From NCBI GenBank assembly GCA_025361505.1, contig JANYKZ010000098.1:1-49142 (forward strand): a stretch of DNA of 49,142 nucleotides, read 5' to 3'. Of the stretch, positions 34,172 through 45,409 are shown piece by piece; position 1 is the first letter of the stretch; the number at the start of each line of letters is the position of its first letter. The position numbers were made by a program, and so were the translations under genes. The notes beneath the pieces were generated by a model. That model saw only the letters and a program-made list of their open reading frames with translations, ran no database searches and had not been told where the DNA came from. The DNA comes from Coriobacteriia bacterium. GTDB lineage: Bacteria; Actinomycetota; Coriobacteriia; Anaerosomatales; PALSA-660.

Positions 34172-35089
34172 ATGGCCGACGACACCGAAGTCGCCGAGAC
34201 GGAAGCGCCGCGGCCTCCCGCCGAACTGGTGATCATCACCGGCCTCTCCGGCGCGGGGCGGTCCGAGGCGATCCACACGTTCGAGGACCTCGGCTACTTC
34301 TGCATCGACAACCTGCCGCCGGCGCTCCTGTCGCGGCTGGTCGAGCTCACCGCGCTGCCGGGCAGCCGCATCCACCGTGTCGCGGTCGTGTGCGACATGC
34401 GGTCGATGGAGTTCTTCAGCACGCTGCTCCAGGAGCTCGACAAGCTCGAGGCCAGCGGTCAGCCCTATCGGATCCTCTATCTCGAGGCCGCCGAGAAGGT
34501 ACTCGTGAACCGGTTCAAAGCGACTCGCCGCCGCCATCCTTTGTGCGAGGGCGGCTCCGTGGTCGAAGGCATCATCGCTGAACAGAACGGGCTCGCCCGC
34601 GTCCGGGAGCGCGCCGCTCTGATCATCGACACCAGCGAGATGCTCCCGGCCCAGCTGCGCGAGGCGATCCGGCGACGCTTCCTGTCCGACAGCCTCAAGG
34701 ACGCGCTGTCCGTGACCGTCAGCTCGTTCGGTTTCAAGTACGGCATCCCGATCGACGCGGACATCGTCATGGACGTCCGCTTCCTTCCGAACCCGTTCTA
34801 CGTGGCGCGTCTGCGCCACAAGTCCGGCCTCGAGCCCGCTGTGAAGCGGTTCGTGCTGGAGCGCGATGAGACGAAGCGTTTCATGGAACGCTGGCTCCCG
34901 CTGCTGGCCGACCTGATGCCGAGTTACCTGATCGAGGGGAAGCACCACCTGTCCATCGCTCTCGGCTGCACCGGCGGCATGCACCGCAGCGTCGTGCTCG
35001 CCGAACAGACCGCGGACCACCTGCGCACGCTCGGGTACGACATCTCGGTGACCCACCGGGACATCCGCAAGGACGCGGAGCGCTCATGA
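34172..35089 (+). CDS. rapZ: RapZ/YvcJ nucleotide-binding protein
   Basis: A 305-residue P-loop protein of the RapZ/YvcJ family. In Escherichia coli it is the RNase E adapter for GlmZ; in Gram-positives its role is less clear, though it binds nucleotides. The P-loop GLSGAGRS (24-31) carries Arg where Lys is usual. Other family marks are DNLPP (about 47), CDMRS and the C-terminal region IALGCTGGMHRSV of the sugar-binding half. It overlaps yvcK by 4 bases (ATGA), and the rapZ-yvcK-whiA trio is strongly conserved in Actinomycetota and Bacillota. Confidence 0.93.
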   Translation: MADDTEVAETEAPRPPAELVIITGLSGAGRSEAIHTFEDLGYFCIDNLPPALLSRLVELTALPGSRIHRVAVVCDMRSMEFFSTLLQELDKLEASGQPYRILYLEAAEKVLVNRFKATRRRHPLCEGGSVVEGIIAEQNGLARVRERAALIIDTSEMLPAQLREAIRRRFLSDSLKDALSVTVSSFGFKYGIPIDADIVMDVRFLPNPFYVARLRHKSGLEPAVKRFVLERDETKRFMERWLPLLADLMPSYLIEGKHHLSIALGCTGGMHRSVVLAEQTADHLRTLGYDISVTHRDIRKDAERS

Positions 35090-36033
35090 GCCCACGTTCC
35101 CGCCGCGCCGTCGCCGTCGGCGGCGGCACCGGCCTCCCCACCGTGTTGCGCTGCCTGCTGCAGGAGGGCTGGGAGACGACCGCCGTCGTCACGATGGCCG
35201 ACGACGGCGGCTCGAGCGGCCACCTGCGCCGCGAACTCGGCATGCTGCCTCCCGGTGACGCGCGCAACTGCCTCGCCGCGATGGCCGCGGACCCCGCGGG
35301 CGCGACGGCGAGGTTGTTCTCCTACCGGTTCCCGCAGGGCGAGGGGCTTGCCGGGCACGCGCTGGGCAATCTCGTCATCGCCGCGCTAACCGAGATCGAA
35401 GGGTCGTTCCCGGCCGCGCTCGACGAGGCGGGACGCCTCCTGCAGGCGCGCGGCCGCGTCGTCCCCTCCACGCTCGACGACGTCGTGCTGACGGCCGAGG
35501 ACGTCGAAGGAAACCGGGTCGTCGGCCAGTCGAACGTCGCCGTGAGCGCGGCCCCGATCGCGTGCGTACGCTACGCGTCCGGCAGCCCGGCCCGGGCGTA
35601 CGCCCCGGCGGCCGAGGCGATAGCCGGCGCCGACCTGGTCGTCATCGGACCGGGTTCGCTGTTCACCTCGATCCTGCCCAACTTCCTCGTCGAGGGGATC
35701 TCCGAGGCGCTGTCCGCGACCCGCGGCCTCGTCGTCTACGTCTGCAACGTCGCCAACCAGCGAGGCGAGACCAACGGGATGGATGCCGCCGACCACGTGG
35801 ACGCGCTCGTGCGGCACGGGCTCGATGGCGTGATCGATGTCGCGCTGCTTCATGACAGCGTGGGCAACCCGGTCCCGCACGAGTTCGACGCCGTGCAGGC
35901 CGGCCCCGATGCGCTCGCCCGCATCGCGGCCCACGGGATCGCGACGCTCGTGCGCGACCTGACGGATCCCGACGACCCGCGCCACCACAGTCCGGCCAAG
36001 CTCCGGCTCGCCCTCGGAGAGGTCGCGTCGTGA
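35086..36033 (+). CDS. yvcK: YvcK/CofD-like gluconeogenesis factor
   Basis: A 315-residue member of the YvcK/CuvA family, related to CofD and required in other bacteria for growth on gluconeogenic carbon sources and for cell shape; it binds UDP-sugars. The N-terminal GGGTGLPTVLRCL loop, the ADDGGSSGHLRRELG segment and VIGPGSLFTSI (about residue 187) are family signatures. Overlaps both neighbours by 4 bases (ATGA upstream, GTGA downstream), which indicates tight translational coupling with rapZ and whiA. Confidence 0.93.
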   Translation: MSPRSRRAVAVGGGTGLPTVLRCLLQEGWETTAVVTMADDGGSSGHLRRELGMLPPGDARNCLAAMAADPAGATARLFSYRFPQGEGLAGHALGNLVIAALTEIEGSFPAALDEAGRLLQARGRVVPSTLDDVVLTAEDVEGNRVVGQSNVAVSAAPIACVRYASGSPARAYAPAAEAIAGADLVVIGPGSLFTSILPNFLVEGISEALSATRGLVVYVCNVANQRGETNGMDAADHVDALVRHGLDGVIDVALLHDSVGNPVPHEFDAVQAGPDALARIAAHGIATLVRDLTDPDDPRHHSPAKLRLALGEVAS

Positions 36034-37016
36034 GCTTCACGGCGGAGGTGAAGGAGGAGCTGTCGCGGGTGATGCCCGCGCGGACCTGTTGCCCCCGGGC
36101 CGAGCTCTCCGCGCTCATCCGGGTCGAGGGCACGCTCCACATCGCGGGCGGGGAGCGGTTCCGCGTCGAGGTCGCGACCGAGACGGCGCCCGTCGCCCGC
36201 AAAGCGATCAAGCTCATGCACTCGCTCTACGGCCTCAAGACGGAGCTGACGGTCCGCCGCAGCGTGCTCCACAAGACGAACAACTACCTGATCACCGTCC
36301 CGAGCCAGCCCGCCCTACCGCCGGCACTGGCGGACCTGGGGATCCTGGACGAGGCCGGCGGACTCACCTCGGGCGTCCCCGCCTCGCTCGTCCGCCGCGA
36401 CTGCTGCGCGGTCTCGTACCTCCGGGGCGCCTTCCTCGGCGGCGGGTTCGTCGCCGACCCGCACGGCGACTTCCACTTCGAGCTCACCGCCGAGACCGAG
36501 GAGCACGCGCGCAACCTCGTCTCGCTCATGGCGCGCTTCGGGATCGAGGCGCGCGTGACGAAGCGCCGCGGGCTCTATGCCGTTTACCTCAAGGGTGCCG
36601 AGCCCATCGTCACGTTCCTGGCGCTCGTCGGCGCGCACCGGGCGCTCCTGCGCACGGAGGACGTCCGCATCCTCAAGTCGATGCGCAACGACGTCAACCG
36701 CCTCGTGAACGCCGAGACCGCCAACGTCCAGAAGTCGGCGGACGCGGCGATCGCGCAGGTCGAGGACATACGCTATCTCGCGGACGTGCACGGGCTCGAC
36801 TGGTTACCGCCCGCACTGCAGGAGCTCGCGCAGCTGCGGCTGGATCACCCCGACGTCTCGATCCGGGAGCTCGGCGAGTACGCGACGCCGCCGCTTTCGA
36901 AGTCCGCCGTGTATCACCGCATCAGGCGTCTTGAGGCGATGGCCGCCGACCTGCGCACGCGTGCCGCCTTCGGAGACGGCCCGCTTGACGGTCGCGACAC
37001 CGGCGGGGAACGATAG
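36030..37016 (+). CDS. whiA: WhiA DNA-binding protein
   Basis: A 328-residue WhiA: an N-terminal domain derived from LAGLIDADG homing endonucleases (YLRGAFLGGGFVADPHGDFHFEL, about 130-155) without nuclease activity, then a C-terminal helix-turn-helix (SIRELGEYATPPLSKSAVYHRIRRLEAMA). In Streptomyces it controls sporulation septation; in non-sporulating relatives it affects division and chromosome handling. The start GTG 36030 overlaps the yvcK stop. It is the last gene before a hairpin and the glycolytic operon. Confidence 0.93.
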   Translation: MSFTAEVKEELSRVMPARTCCPRAELSALIRVEGTLHIAGGERFRVEVATETAPVARKAIKLMHSLYGLKTELTVRRSVLHKTNNYLITVPSQPALPPALADLGILDEAGGLTSGVPASLVRRDCCAVSYLRGAFLGGGFVADPHGDFHFELTAETEEHARNLVSLMARFGIEARVTKRRGLYAVYLKGAEPIVTFLALVGAHRALLRTEDVRILKSMRNDVNRLVNAETANVQKSADAAIAQVEDIRYLADVHGLDWLPPALQELAQLRLDHPDVSIRELGEYATPPLSKSAVYHRIRRLEAMAADLRTRAAFGDGPLDGRDTGGER

Positions 37017-38159
<1,143 letters not shown>

Positions 38160-38170
38160 GCGGCGGACGA

Positions 38171-39358
<1,188 letters not shown>

Positions 39359-39415
39359 ACCCGATCGCGCCGAGGCCGTCAGGCCGGCGCACTCCGACCG
39401 CACAAGGAGCGACCC

Positions 39416-40189
39416 ATGCGCAGCGAACGCACGCCGATGATCGCCGGCAACTGGAAGATGTTCACGACCTCCGGTGAAGGCGCGATCCTGGTCGACCACA
39501 TCCAGGACCTGGTGTCCGACGTCGCCGACCGGGTCGACGTCGTCGTCTGCCCGCCGCTCACCGGTCTCAAGGCCGTGTCGACGATCATCGAGATCGACCG
39601 CCTGCCCATCGGCCTGGGCGCCCAGGACGTCTTCTGGGAGGAGGAGGGCGCGTTCACCGGCGCCATCGCGCCCCGGATGCTCGTGGAGCTGCGCTGCGGC
39701 TACTGCATCGTCGGCCACTCCGAGCGTCGCGAGTACTTCGGCGAGACCAACGAGACCGTGAACCGCAAGGTCCTGGCGCTGCACCGTCACAACATCACGC
39801 CGATCGTGTGCTGCGGCGAGTCGCTCGGCACCTACGAGGCGGGGGAGACCGCCGCCTTCGTGCGTGCCCAGGTCCGCGAGGGTCTTGCCGGGCTGACGCC
39901 CGACCAGACCACCGGCATCATCGTGGCCTACGAGCCCATCTGGGCGATCGGGACCGGACACACGCCCACCCCCGAGACCGCCAACGACGTCGCCCGCATG
40001 ATCCGCGCGACCATCGGGGCCATGTACGGCCCTCCGGCCGCGGTCACCGCCCGCGTGCTCTACGGCGGGTCGGTCAAGCCCGAGAACGCCGCCATGTTCT
40101 TCAACGAGCCCGACATCGACGGAGCGCTCGTCGGAGGGGCGGCGCTGAAGGCCGAAACGTTCTCCGACATCGTGCACGCCGCCTCGTGA
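39416..40189 (+). CDS. tpiA: Triosephosphate isomerase
   Basis: Interconverts glyceraldehyde-3-phosphate and dihydroxyacetone phosphate. 257 residues with the active site complete: Asn/Lys in AGNWKM (Lys14), His101 in IVGHSERREYF, Glu173 in AYEPIWAIGTG, and the phosphate-binding YGGSVKPEN. Start ATG 39416 follows aaggag. Its stop overlaps the gpmI start (GTGA at 40186-40189). Confidence 0.97.
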   Translation: MRSERTPMIAGNWKMFTTSGEGAILVDHIQDLVSDVADRVDVVVCPPLTGLKAVSTIIEIDRLPIGLGAQDVFWEEEGAFTGAIAPRMLVELRCGYCIVGHSERREYFGETNETVNRKVLALHRHNITPIVCCGESLGTYEAGETAAFVRAQVREGLAGLTPDQTTGIIVAYEPIWAIGTGHTPTPETANDVARMIRATIGAMYGPPAAVTARVLYGGSVKPENAAMFFNEPDIDGALVGGAALKAETFSDIVHAAS

Positions 40190-41751
40190 GCGACGAGCTC
40201 TTCGTCCCGGCGGATCCCGCGCGACTCGCCGCGTTGCACCTGCCCGCCGTGCTGATCGTGATGGACGGCTACGGGTTGTCCGACGCCACCGAGGGCAACG
40301 CCGAGGCGCTCGCCGACACGCCCAACCTCGACGCCTTGTTCGCGACCAGGCCGTGGGTCCCGCTCGAGTGCGCCGGCCTCGCCGTCGGGCTGCCCGTTGG
40401 CCAGATGGGCAACTCGGAGGTCGGGCACCTCAACATCGGAGCGGGCCGGATCGTCTACCAGGAGCTCACGCGCATCAACCTCGCTATCGAGGACGGCTCC
40501 TTCGCCGAGAACCCCGTGTTGCTCGAGGCGATCGACGCCGCGGTCGCCGGCGGTCGCGCCGTTCACTTCATGGGACTGCTCTCGGACGGCGGCGTGCACA
40601 GCCACATCTCGCACCTCTTCGCGTTGCTCGACCTCGCCGCGTCCCGCGGGGCCGGGCGCGTGTTCGTGCACTGCTTCCTCGACGGCCGCGACGTCCCGCC
40701 CGAGTCCGGCTCCGGGTTCCTGAAGCAGGTCGAGCGGAAGCTGGCGGGTCTCGGGACCGGGGCCATCGCCACGATCATCGGCCGCTACTGGGCCATGGAC
40801 CGGGACCGCCGGTTCGACCGTGTCGAGCGCGCGTGGCGCGCCATGGTGCTCGGGAAGGGCGCGGCCGTCGTCAGCGCCGACGAGGCGATCGAGCGCTCGT
40901 ACCACGACGGGGTGACCGACGAGTTCGTCGCTCCGGCGGTCGTGGAGGGTGTCGACGGCCGCATGCGTGACGGCGACGCGGTGGTCTTCTTCAACTTCCG
41001 TCCGGACCGCGCCCGCGAGATCACGCGCGCGCTGGTCGATCCCTCGTTCGACGAGTTCGACCGCCCGGTGACGCCGGCGCTGCGCTTCGTGTGCCTCACC
41101 CAGTACGACCCCACGATCCCGGCGCCGGTCGCGTTCGCCAAGGACCTCCCGTGCTGCACGCTCGCGGACGTGCTCGCCGAGTCGGGCCTGCGTCAGCTGC
41201 ACATCGCCGAGACGGAGAAGTACGCCCACGTCACCTTCTTCCTCAACGGCGGCGCCGAGCCGCCGAAGCCGGGGGAGGAGCGCGTGCTCGTTCCCAGCCC
41301 GAAGGTCGCGACCTACGACCTGCAGCCGGAGATGAGCGAGCCGGGCGTGACCGACCGACTGGTCGAGGCGATCCATGAGGGGCGTGCGGACGTCTACATC
41401 GTCAACTACGCGAACTGCGACATGGTCGGCCACACCGGGGTGCTCGAGGCCGCGAAGCGGGCCGTCGAGGCGGTCGACGACGGCGTGGGCCGCGTGATCG
41501 AGGCGATAGGCCAGCGTGGCGGCGTTGCGATGATCACGGCGGACCACGGCAACGCTGAGCGCATGATCGCCGACGACGGAAGCCCGTTCACCGCGCACAC
41601 GACCGATCCCGTGCCGCTGATCGTGGTCGCCGACGGCGTGCGCCGGTTGCGAGCGGGAGGCAAGCTGGCCGACGTGGCTCCCACGCTGCTCGACCTCGTC
41701 GGGCTGACCGCCCCGGACGTCTGGACGGGGACGAGCCTGCTCGAGCGGTAG
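40186..41751 (+). CDS. gpmI: 2,3-bisphosphoglycerate-independent phosphoglycerate mutase
   Basis: Manganese-dependent mutase of the alkaline-phosphatase superfamily, 521 residues. The metal-binding MDGYG is at 26-30, the phosphoserine nucleophile is Ser77 in GQMGNSEVGH, and later metal-site motifs are HFMGLLSDGGVHSH, NFRPDRARE, NCDMVGHTG and ADHGNAE. The true start is GTG 40186, overlapping tpiA; the longer track ORF runs through tpiA in another frame. This is the cofactor-independent enzyme type, completing lower glycolysis except enolase. Confidence 0.95.
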   Translation: MSDELFVPADPARLAALHLPAVLIVMDGYGLSDATEGNAEALADTPNLDALFATRPWVPLECAGLAVGLPVGQMGNSEVGHLNIGAGRIVYQELTRINLAIEDGSFAENPVLLEAIDAAVAGGRAVHFMGLLSDGGVHSHISHLFALLDLAASRGAGRVFVHCFLDGRDVPPESGSGFLKQVERKLAGLGTGAIATIIGRYWAMDRDRRFDRVERAWRAMVLGKGAAVVSADEAIERSYHDGVTDEFVAPAVVEGVDGRMRDGDAVVFFNFRPDRAREITRALVDPSFDEFDRPVTPALRFVCLTQYDPTIPAPVAFAKDLPCCTLADVLAESGLRQLHIAETEKYAHVTFFLNGGAEPPKPGEERVLVPSPKVATYDLQPEMSEPGVTDRLVEAIHEGRADVYIVNYANCDMVGHTGVLEAAKRAVEAVDDGVGRVIEAIGQRGGVAMITADHGNAERMIADDGSPFTAHTTDPVPLIVVADGVRRLRAGGKLADVAPTLLDLVGLTAPDVWTGTSLLER

Positions 41752-41764
41752 CCTCCGTGTGCGG

Positions 41765-41793
41765 TTGAGCCCGTGGAGGCATGCGGCTATACT
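41765..41793 (+). promoter_or_regulatory. Promoter of secG
   Basis: TTGAGC (41765-41770) and TATACT (41788-41793) are separated by exactly 17 nt, a near-consensus sigma-70-type promoter 54 bases before the secG start. Confidence 0.75.
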
Positions 41794-41846
41794 CTCTCAG
41801 TCGTGCGCCGGACGGCGCGGATGGTTGTCTACATAAGGGAGTCTGC

Positions 41847-42086
41847 GTGGACGCGCTCATCTACCTGCTCATCGCGGTACACGTGCTGCTCGCGATCGGT
41901 CTGATCATCTTCGTGCTGCTGCACTCGGGCAAGGGCACCGGACTCTCGTCTATGTTCGGCGGCATGTCGTCCGCCGGCGGAGGCACCAGCATCATCGAGA
42001 AGAACCTCGACCGCATCACGGTCGGCCTCGCCGTGAGCTGGGCGCTGACCTCCGTGCTTCTCATGATGTTCTACCGTCCCGTCTAG
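41847..42086 (+). CDS. secG: Protein-export membrane protein SecG
   Basis: Small subunit of the SecYEG translocon, 79 residues with two transmembrane segments (about 3-24 and 56-75) joined by the Gly/Ser-rich loop SGKGTGLSSMFGGMSSAGGG typical of SecG. Start GTG 41847 follows aaggga. It has its own promoter. The stop codon lies inside a CCGTCCC/GGGACGG hairpin (42074-42092), which may act in termination. The place after glycolytic genes is standard in Gram-positive-type genomes. Confidence 0.93.
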   Translation: MDALIYLLIAVHVLLAIGLIIFVLLHSGKGTGLSSMFGGMSSAGGGTSIIEKNLDRITVGLAVSWALTSVLLMMFYRPV

Positions 42087-42399
42087 GGACGGATGCATAC
42101 CGTTCCGCCTGAATCCGGCGGTGCGGTTCACACGCTCCGTTCATGCGCCTCGACAGCGCTCTTCGAGGCAACCTCATTCACGTCGTGCGTGATGTAAGAG
42201 GGCTGTTGCACTTGCCCCGTACGCACGAAGGGTGGAAACTCATACAAGCTCTATGCTCGTCGCAAGTCGGTGGGCCGGCTCCTCCCGCATGTGCGGGGTC
42301 CGGTCTCTGTCGTCGCCGGGGAGGGATGAAAGAGCGATCGGCACGCGAGAGGGGTTCGGCCGTACGTTTTTGTCAATGCTGGAAGGGGGCTTTCGCATT
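42087..42399 (+). other. 313-base gap with several hairpins before oppA
   Basis: No credible gene is seen. It contains GCCTCGA/TCGAGGC (42147-42169, 9-nt loop), CCGCC/GGCGG close to the secG end and CCGG-N5-CCCGC/GCGGG-N2-CCGG (42275-42303), then a short T-run (cgtacgttttt) before the oppA Shine-Dalgarno ggaaggggg. A long structured oppA leader is likely. No riboswitch class could be recognised; GGGTGGAAAC near 42230 is only superficially like a T-box. Confidence 0.5.
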
Positions 42400-44097
42400 A
42401 TGAGGAATCGTTTCCGCACTGCTGTAGTCGTCATGGCTGCATGCGTGCTCGTGCTGGGCGTTCTGTCCGGTTGCGCGCCCGCGAAGACCACGACGGGTAC
42501 GGGTACCGGGGCAACAGGGACGCCGAAGGCCGGCGGCACGATGTCGTTCTACATCGGTGAGCCTGCGTACATCGATCCGTACAACACCCAGGAGTCCGAG
42601 GGCACCGAGGTCGAGCAGGCTCTGTTCGACAGCCTGACCCGCATCGACCCGCTGGACGCCACCAAGCTCATCCCCGCGGCCGCTGATTCCTGGACCGCCA
42701 ACGCGGACGCCACGGTGTTCACGTTCAAGCTGAACAAGAACGGCAAGTTCGCGGACGGCACGCCGGTCACGGCGAAGGACTTCGTCTACGCCTGGACCCG
42801 CATCGTCGACCAGACGACGGTCAACACGCTGACCAAGAAGGCCGATCCTTCGATCATCAGCTACCACCTGTCGAACGTTAAGGGCTACGACAACCTCTTC
42901 GCCGGCAAGACCAAGACGCTCGACGGCGTCAAGGCCGTCGACGACTACACGTTCGAGGTCACGCTGTCCAAGCCGTTCGCCGACTTCCCGTTCGTGTGCG
43001 CCCACCCGGCCCTCGCGCCGGTCCCGCAGGCGCTCGTCGAGGGCGGCGTCGACTTCAACGGCACGAAGGTCGCCTTCGGCGACATGCCGGTCGGCAACGG
43101 CCCGTTCATGATGTCTGAGCCGTGGAGCCACAACCAGTACATCAAGGTGAAGGCCAACTCCAACTACTACGGCACCAAGCCGTACCTGGCCGGCGTGGAC
43201 TTCAAGATCTACAAGGACACCGAGGCTGCCTACACCGACTTCGTCGCCGGCAACCTGGACTTCTCGCCGATCGGCGCCGGCCAGATCAAGGCCGCCGAGG
43301 CGAAGTACGGCACGTCCGACAACGGCTACACGGTCAACCCGGGCAAGCAGACCGTCCTGGGCGCCGAGGATGCCACCTACTACATGATCTTCAACACGAC
43401 GGACCCGGTCTTCAAGAACCCGGCGGTCCGCAAGGCAGTCTCCCTGGGCATCAACCGCCAGGCGATCTGCGACGTCGTGTTCGAGGGCACGCGTGACCCG
43501 GCCGACAACATCCTGCCGCCGGGCATCGCGGGTTACGAAAAGGGCGCATGGGCCGATGCGAAGTACGACCTCGCGGGCGCTCAGAAGGTCCTGACCGACG
43601 CCGGATTCCCCGGCGGCAAGGGCATCCCGGCCATCAAGCTGTCGTTCAACAGTGGCGCCGGCCATGAGAAGATCATGGAGCTCGTGCAGTCCGACCTGGC
43701 CAAGCTCGGCATCAAGGCCACCTTCGACTCCGCCGAGTTCCCGGTCTACCTGAAGCAGCTCGACGCCGGCAAGTTCCAGATCGGCCGTCTTGGCTGGATC
43801 GCGGACTACCCGATCGCCGAGAACTTCCTGTACTCGCTGTTCCAGTCCAAGTCGGGCGACAACAAGTCGAAGTACGTCAACCCCGCCGTCGACGCCGCAC
43901 TGGACGCCGCAGGCAAGATCGTCGACACGAACGCCCGTATCGCTGCCTACCAGGCGATCAACAAGACGATCCAGGCGGACAACCCGGTCACCCCGCTCAT
44001 GTTCTACAAGCACACGCGCGTCGGCTCCGCCCGTCTCCACAACTTCACGTGGGACGCGATGGGCCTCGGCGACTTCGCGACGGTCTGGGTCGAGTAA
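42400..44097 (+). CDS. oppA: Oligopeptide ABC transporter substrate-binding lipoprotein
   Basis: A 565-residue family 5 extracellular solute-binding protein. It has a lipoprotein signal with lipobox LSGC (about residues 22-25), a Thr/Gly-rich spacer and the large two-lobed SBP_bac_5 fold (for example FKLNKNGKFADGTPVTAKDFVYAW near 110-130). Peptide specificity is inferred from the family and the following oppBCDF genes. Start ATG 42400 follows ggaaggggg. A strong hairpin separates it from oppB, which should allow higher oppA expression. Confidence 0.92.
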   Translation: MRNRFRTAVVVMAACVLVLGVLSGCAPAKTTTGTGTGATGTPKAGGTMSFYIGEPAYIDPYNTQESEGTEVEQALFDSLTRIDPLDATKLIPAAADSWTANADATVFTFKLNKNGKFADGTPVTAKDFVYAWTRIVDQTTVNTLTKKADPSIISYHLSNVKGYDNLFAGKTKTLDGVKAVDDYTFEVTLSKPFADFPFVCAHPALAPVPQALVEGGVDFNGTKVAFGDMPVGNGPFMMSEPWSHNQYIKVKANSNYYGTKPYLAGVDFKIYKDTEAAYTDFVAGNLDFSPIGAGQIKAAEAKYGTSDNGYTVNPGKQTVLGAEDATYYMIFNTTDPVFKNPAVRKAVSLGINRQAICDVVFEGTRDPADNILPPGIAGYEKGAWADAKYDLAGAQKVLTDAGFPGGKGIPAIKLSFNSGAGHEKIMELVQSDLAKLGIKATFDSAEFPVYLKQLDAGKFQIGRLGWIADYPIAENFLYSLFQSKSGDNKSKYVNPAVDAALDAAGKIVDTNARIAAYQAINKTIQADNPVTPLMFYKHTRVGSARLHNFTWDAMGLGDFATVWVE

Positions 44098-44138
44098 CCA
44101 CGGACACGATCGAAGCTCGCATCTGAAGGTCACGTAGG

Positions 44139-44172
44139 GGGTGGCAGGACGCCCGTAGGCGCCCTGCCACCC
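44139..44172 (+). other. Hairpin between oppA and oppB (attenuator or mRNA stabiliser)
   Basis: GGGTGGCAGG-a-CGCC, loop cgta, GGCG-c-CCTGCCACCC: 14 pairs with one mismatch, 41 bases after oppA. No T-run. The position is typical of elements that keep the binding-protein mRNA more abundant than the permease mRNA. Confidence 0.65.
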
Positions 44173-44207
44173 TTCGTGAACGGCCAAGTCGACGGTGAAG
44201 GTCCCGA

Positions 44208-45407
44208 ATGTTCCAATACATCGTGCGAAGAGTGATCCAGTTCATCCCGGTCTTCCTGGGCGTGACTCTGATCCTCTTCCTGATAGCCACCTATCTCCCC
44301 GGCGCTGACGCGGTCCAGCTGCGCATGGGGGAGAAGACGATGTCGCCCACGCTCAAGGCGACCATCCGTCATCAGCTCGGCCTGGACCGCCCCTGGTACA
44401 TCCAGTACGGCGACTATCTGTCGTCGCTGTCGCCGGTGCATGCCACGTACTACGACGGCTCGACAGCCGCCTCGAAGACCTCCGACCCGAGCGTTCGCGT
44501 GCTCGACGGATCGGTCGCCCTCATCATCCCGCGGATCAGCGGCTCCGTGCCCGCGACCGGCCCGGTGAGCTACGAGGTCAGGTCCGGCGTCCCGATAGAG
44601 CGCGGACAGTCCGGTCGCATCGCGATCGGTTCGCTCGCGTTCGAGTTCGACCCGCCCGACCTGGGCGTGTCGCTCTACAACGGTCGGCCCGTGCTCACGA
44701 TCCTGGGCGAGGCCTACCCGTTCACGATGCGGCTCGCGTTCGCCGCCATCTTCCTTGAGATAATCATCGGCATCGGCGCGGGTATCGTGTCGGCCGTTAA
44801 GCGCTACTCGATCTGGGACATCCTGGTGACCCTCGGGACGTCCGTCCTCGTGTCCATCCCGGTGTTCTGGCTGGGCCTCATGCTGCAGTACGTGTTCGGC
44901 ATCTGGCTGCAGAACCTCACCAACGGGGCGTTCTACCTGCCCGTCCTCTTCGAAGGCGGATCGACCGCACCGTTCCCGGCCTACGCCTACTACATACTGC
45001 CCGCCATCACGCTGGCCAGCGTCTCGACGGCCTACGCGGCGCGCATCATGCGCAGCCAGCTGCTCGAGGTGAACAACCAGGACTACATCCGCACCGCGCA
45101 CGCCAAGGGGCTGTCCGATAGCCAGGTGCTGTGGAAGCATGCGATCAAGAACGCGATGATTCCGGTCGTCACCTACATCGGGCTCGACCTCGGGGCCATG
45201 CTCGCCGGCGCGATCCTGACCGAGACGGTCTTCAACCTCCCCGGCGTGGGGTACGCGATCTTCAAGGCCATCGTCGGTCGCGATTTCTCTATCGTGTTCG
45301 GCGGAGTCACGCTGATCCTGCTCGTCGTGATGATCGTCAACCTGCTGGTTGACGTGTCCTATGCCTTCCTCGACCCGAGGATCCGTTATGGCGGGCTGGA
45401 GGAGTGA
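44208..45407 (+). CDS. oppB: Oligopeptide ABC transporter permease OppB
   Basis: Inner membrane permease with about six transmembrane segments and the EAA-type loop (RTAHAKGLSDSQVLWKHAIKNAMIP, about 302-326). At 399 residues it is longer than the usual 305-320: about 70 extra residues (roughly 76-147) lie between TM1 and TM2 in the extracytoplasmic loop, before the conserved DLGVSLYNGRPV. Start ATG 44208. Its stop overlaps the GTG that could start oppC. Confidence 0.92.
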   Translation: MFQYIVRRVIQFIPVFLGVTLILFLIATYLPGADAVQLRMGEKTMSPTLKATIRHQLGLDRPWYIQYGDYLSSLSPVHATYYDGSTAASKTSDPSVRVLDGSVALIIPRISGSVPATGPVSYEVRSGVPIERGQSGRIAIGSLAFEFDPPDLGVSLYNGRPVLTILGEAYPFTMRLAFAAIFLEIIIGIGAGIVSAVKRYSIWDILVTLGTSVLVSIPVFWLGLMLQYVFGIWLQNLTNGAFYLPVLFEGGSTAPFPAYAYYILPAITLASVSTAYAARIMRSQLLEVNNQDYIRTAHAKGLSDSQVLWKHAIKNAMIPVVTYIGLDLGAMLAGAILTETVFNLPGVGYAIFKAIVGRDFSIVFGGVTLILLVVMIVNLLVDVSYAFLDPRIRYGGLEE

Positions 45408-45409
45408 GC

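Noticed and set aside
42220-42245. T-box motif upstream of oppA
   Set aside because: GGGTGGAAAC is present but the essential ACCGCG continuation and the specifier stem are not.
42087-42399. tmRNA (ssrA) gene downstream of secG
   Set aside because: No tRNA-like acceptor/T-arm ends, no GGTTTCGAC-type motif and no tag peptide ending in LAA were found.
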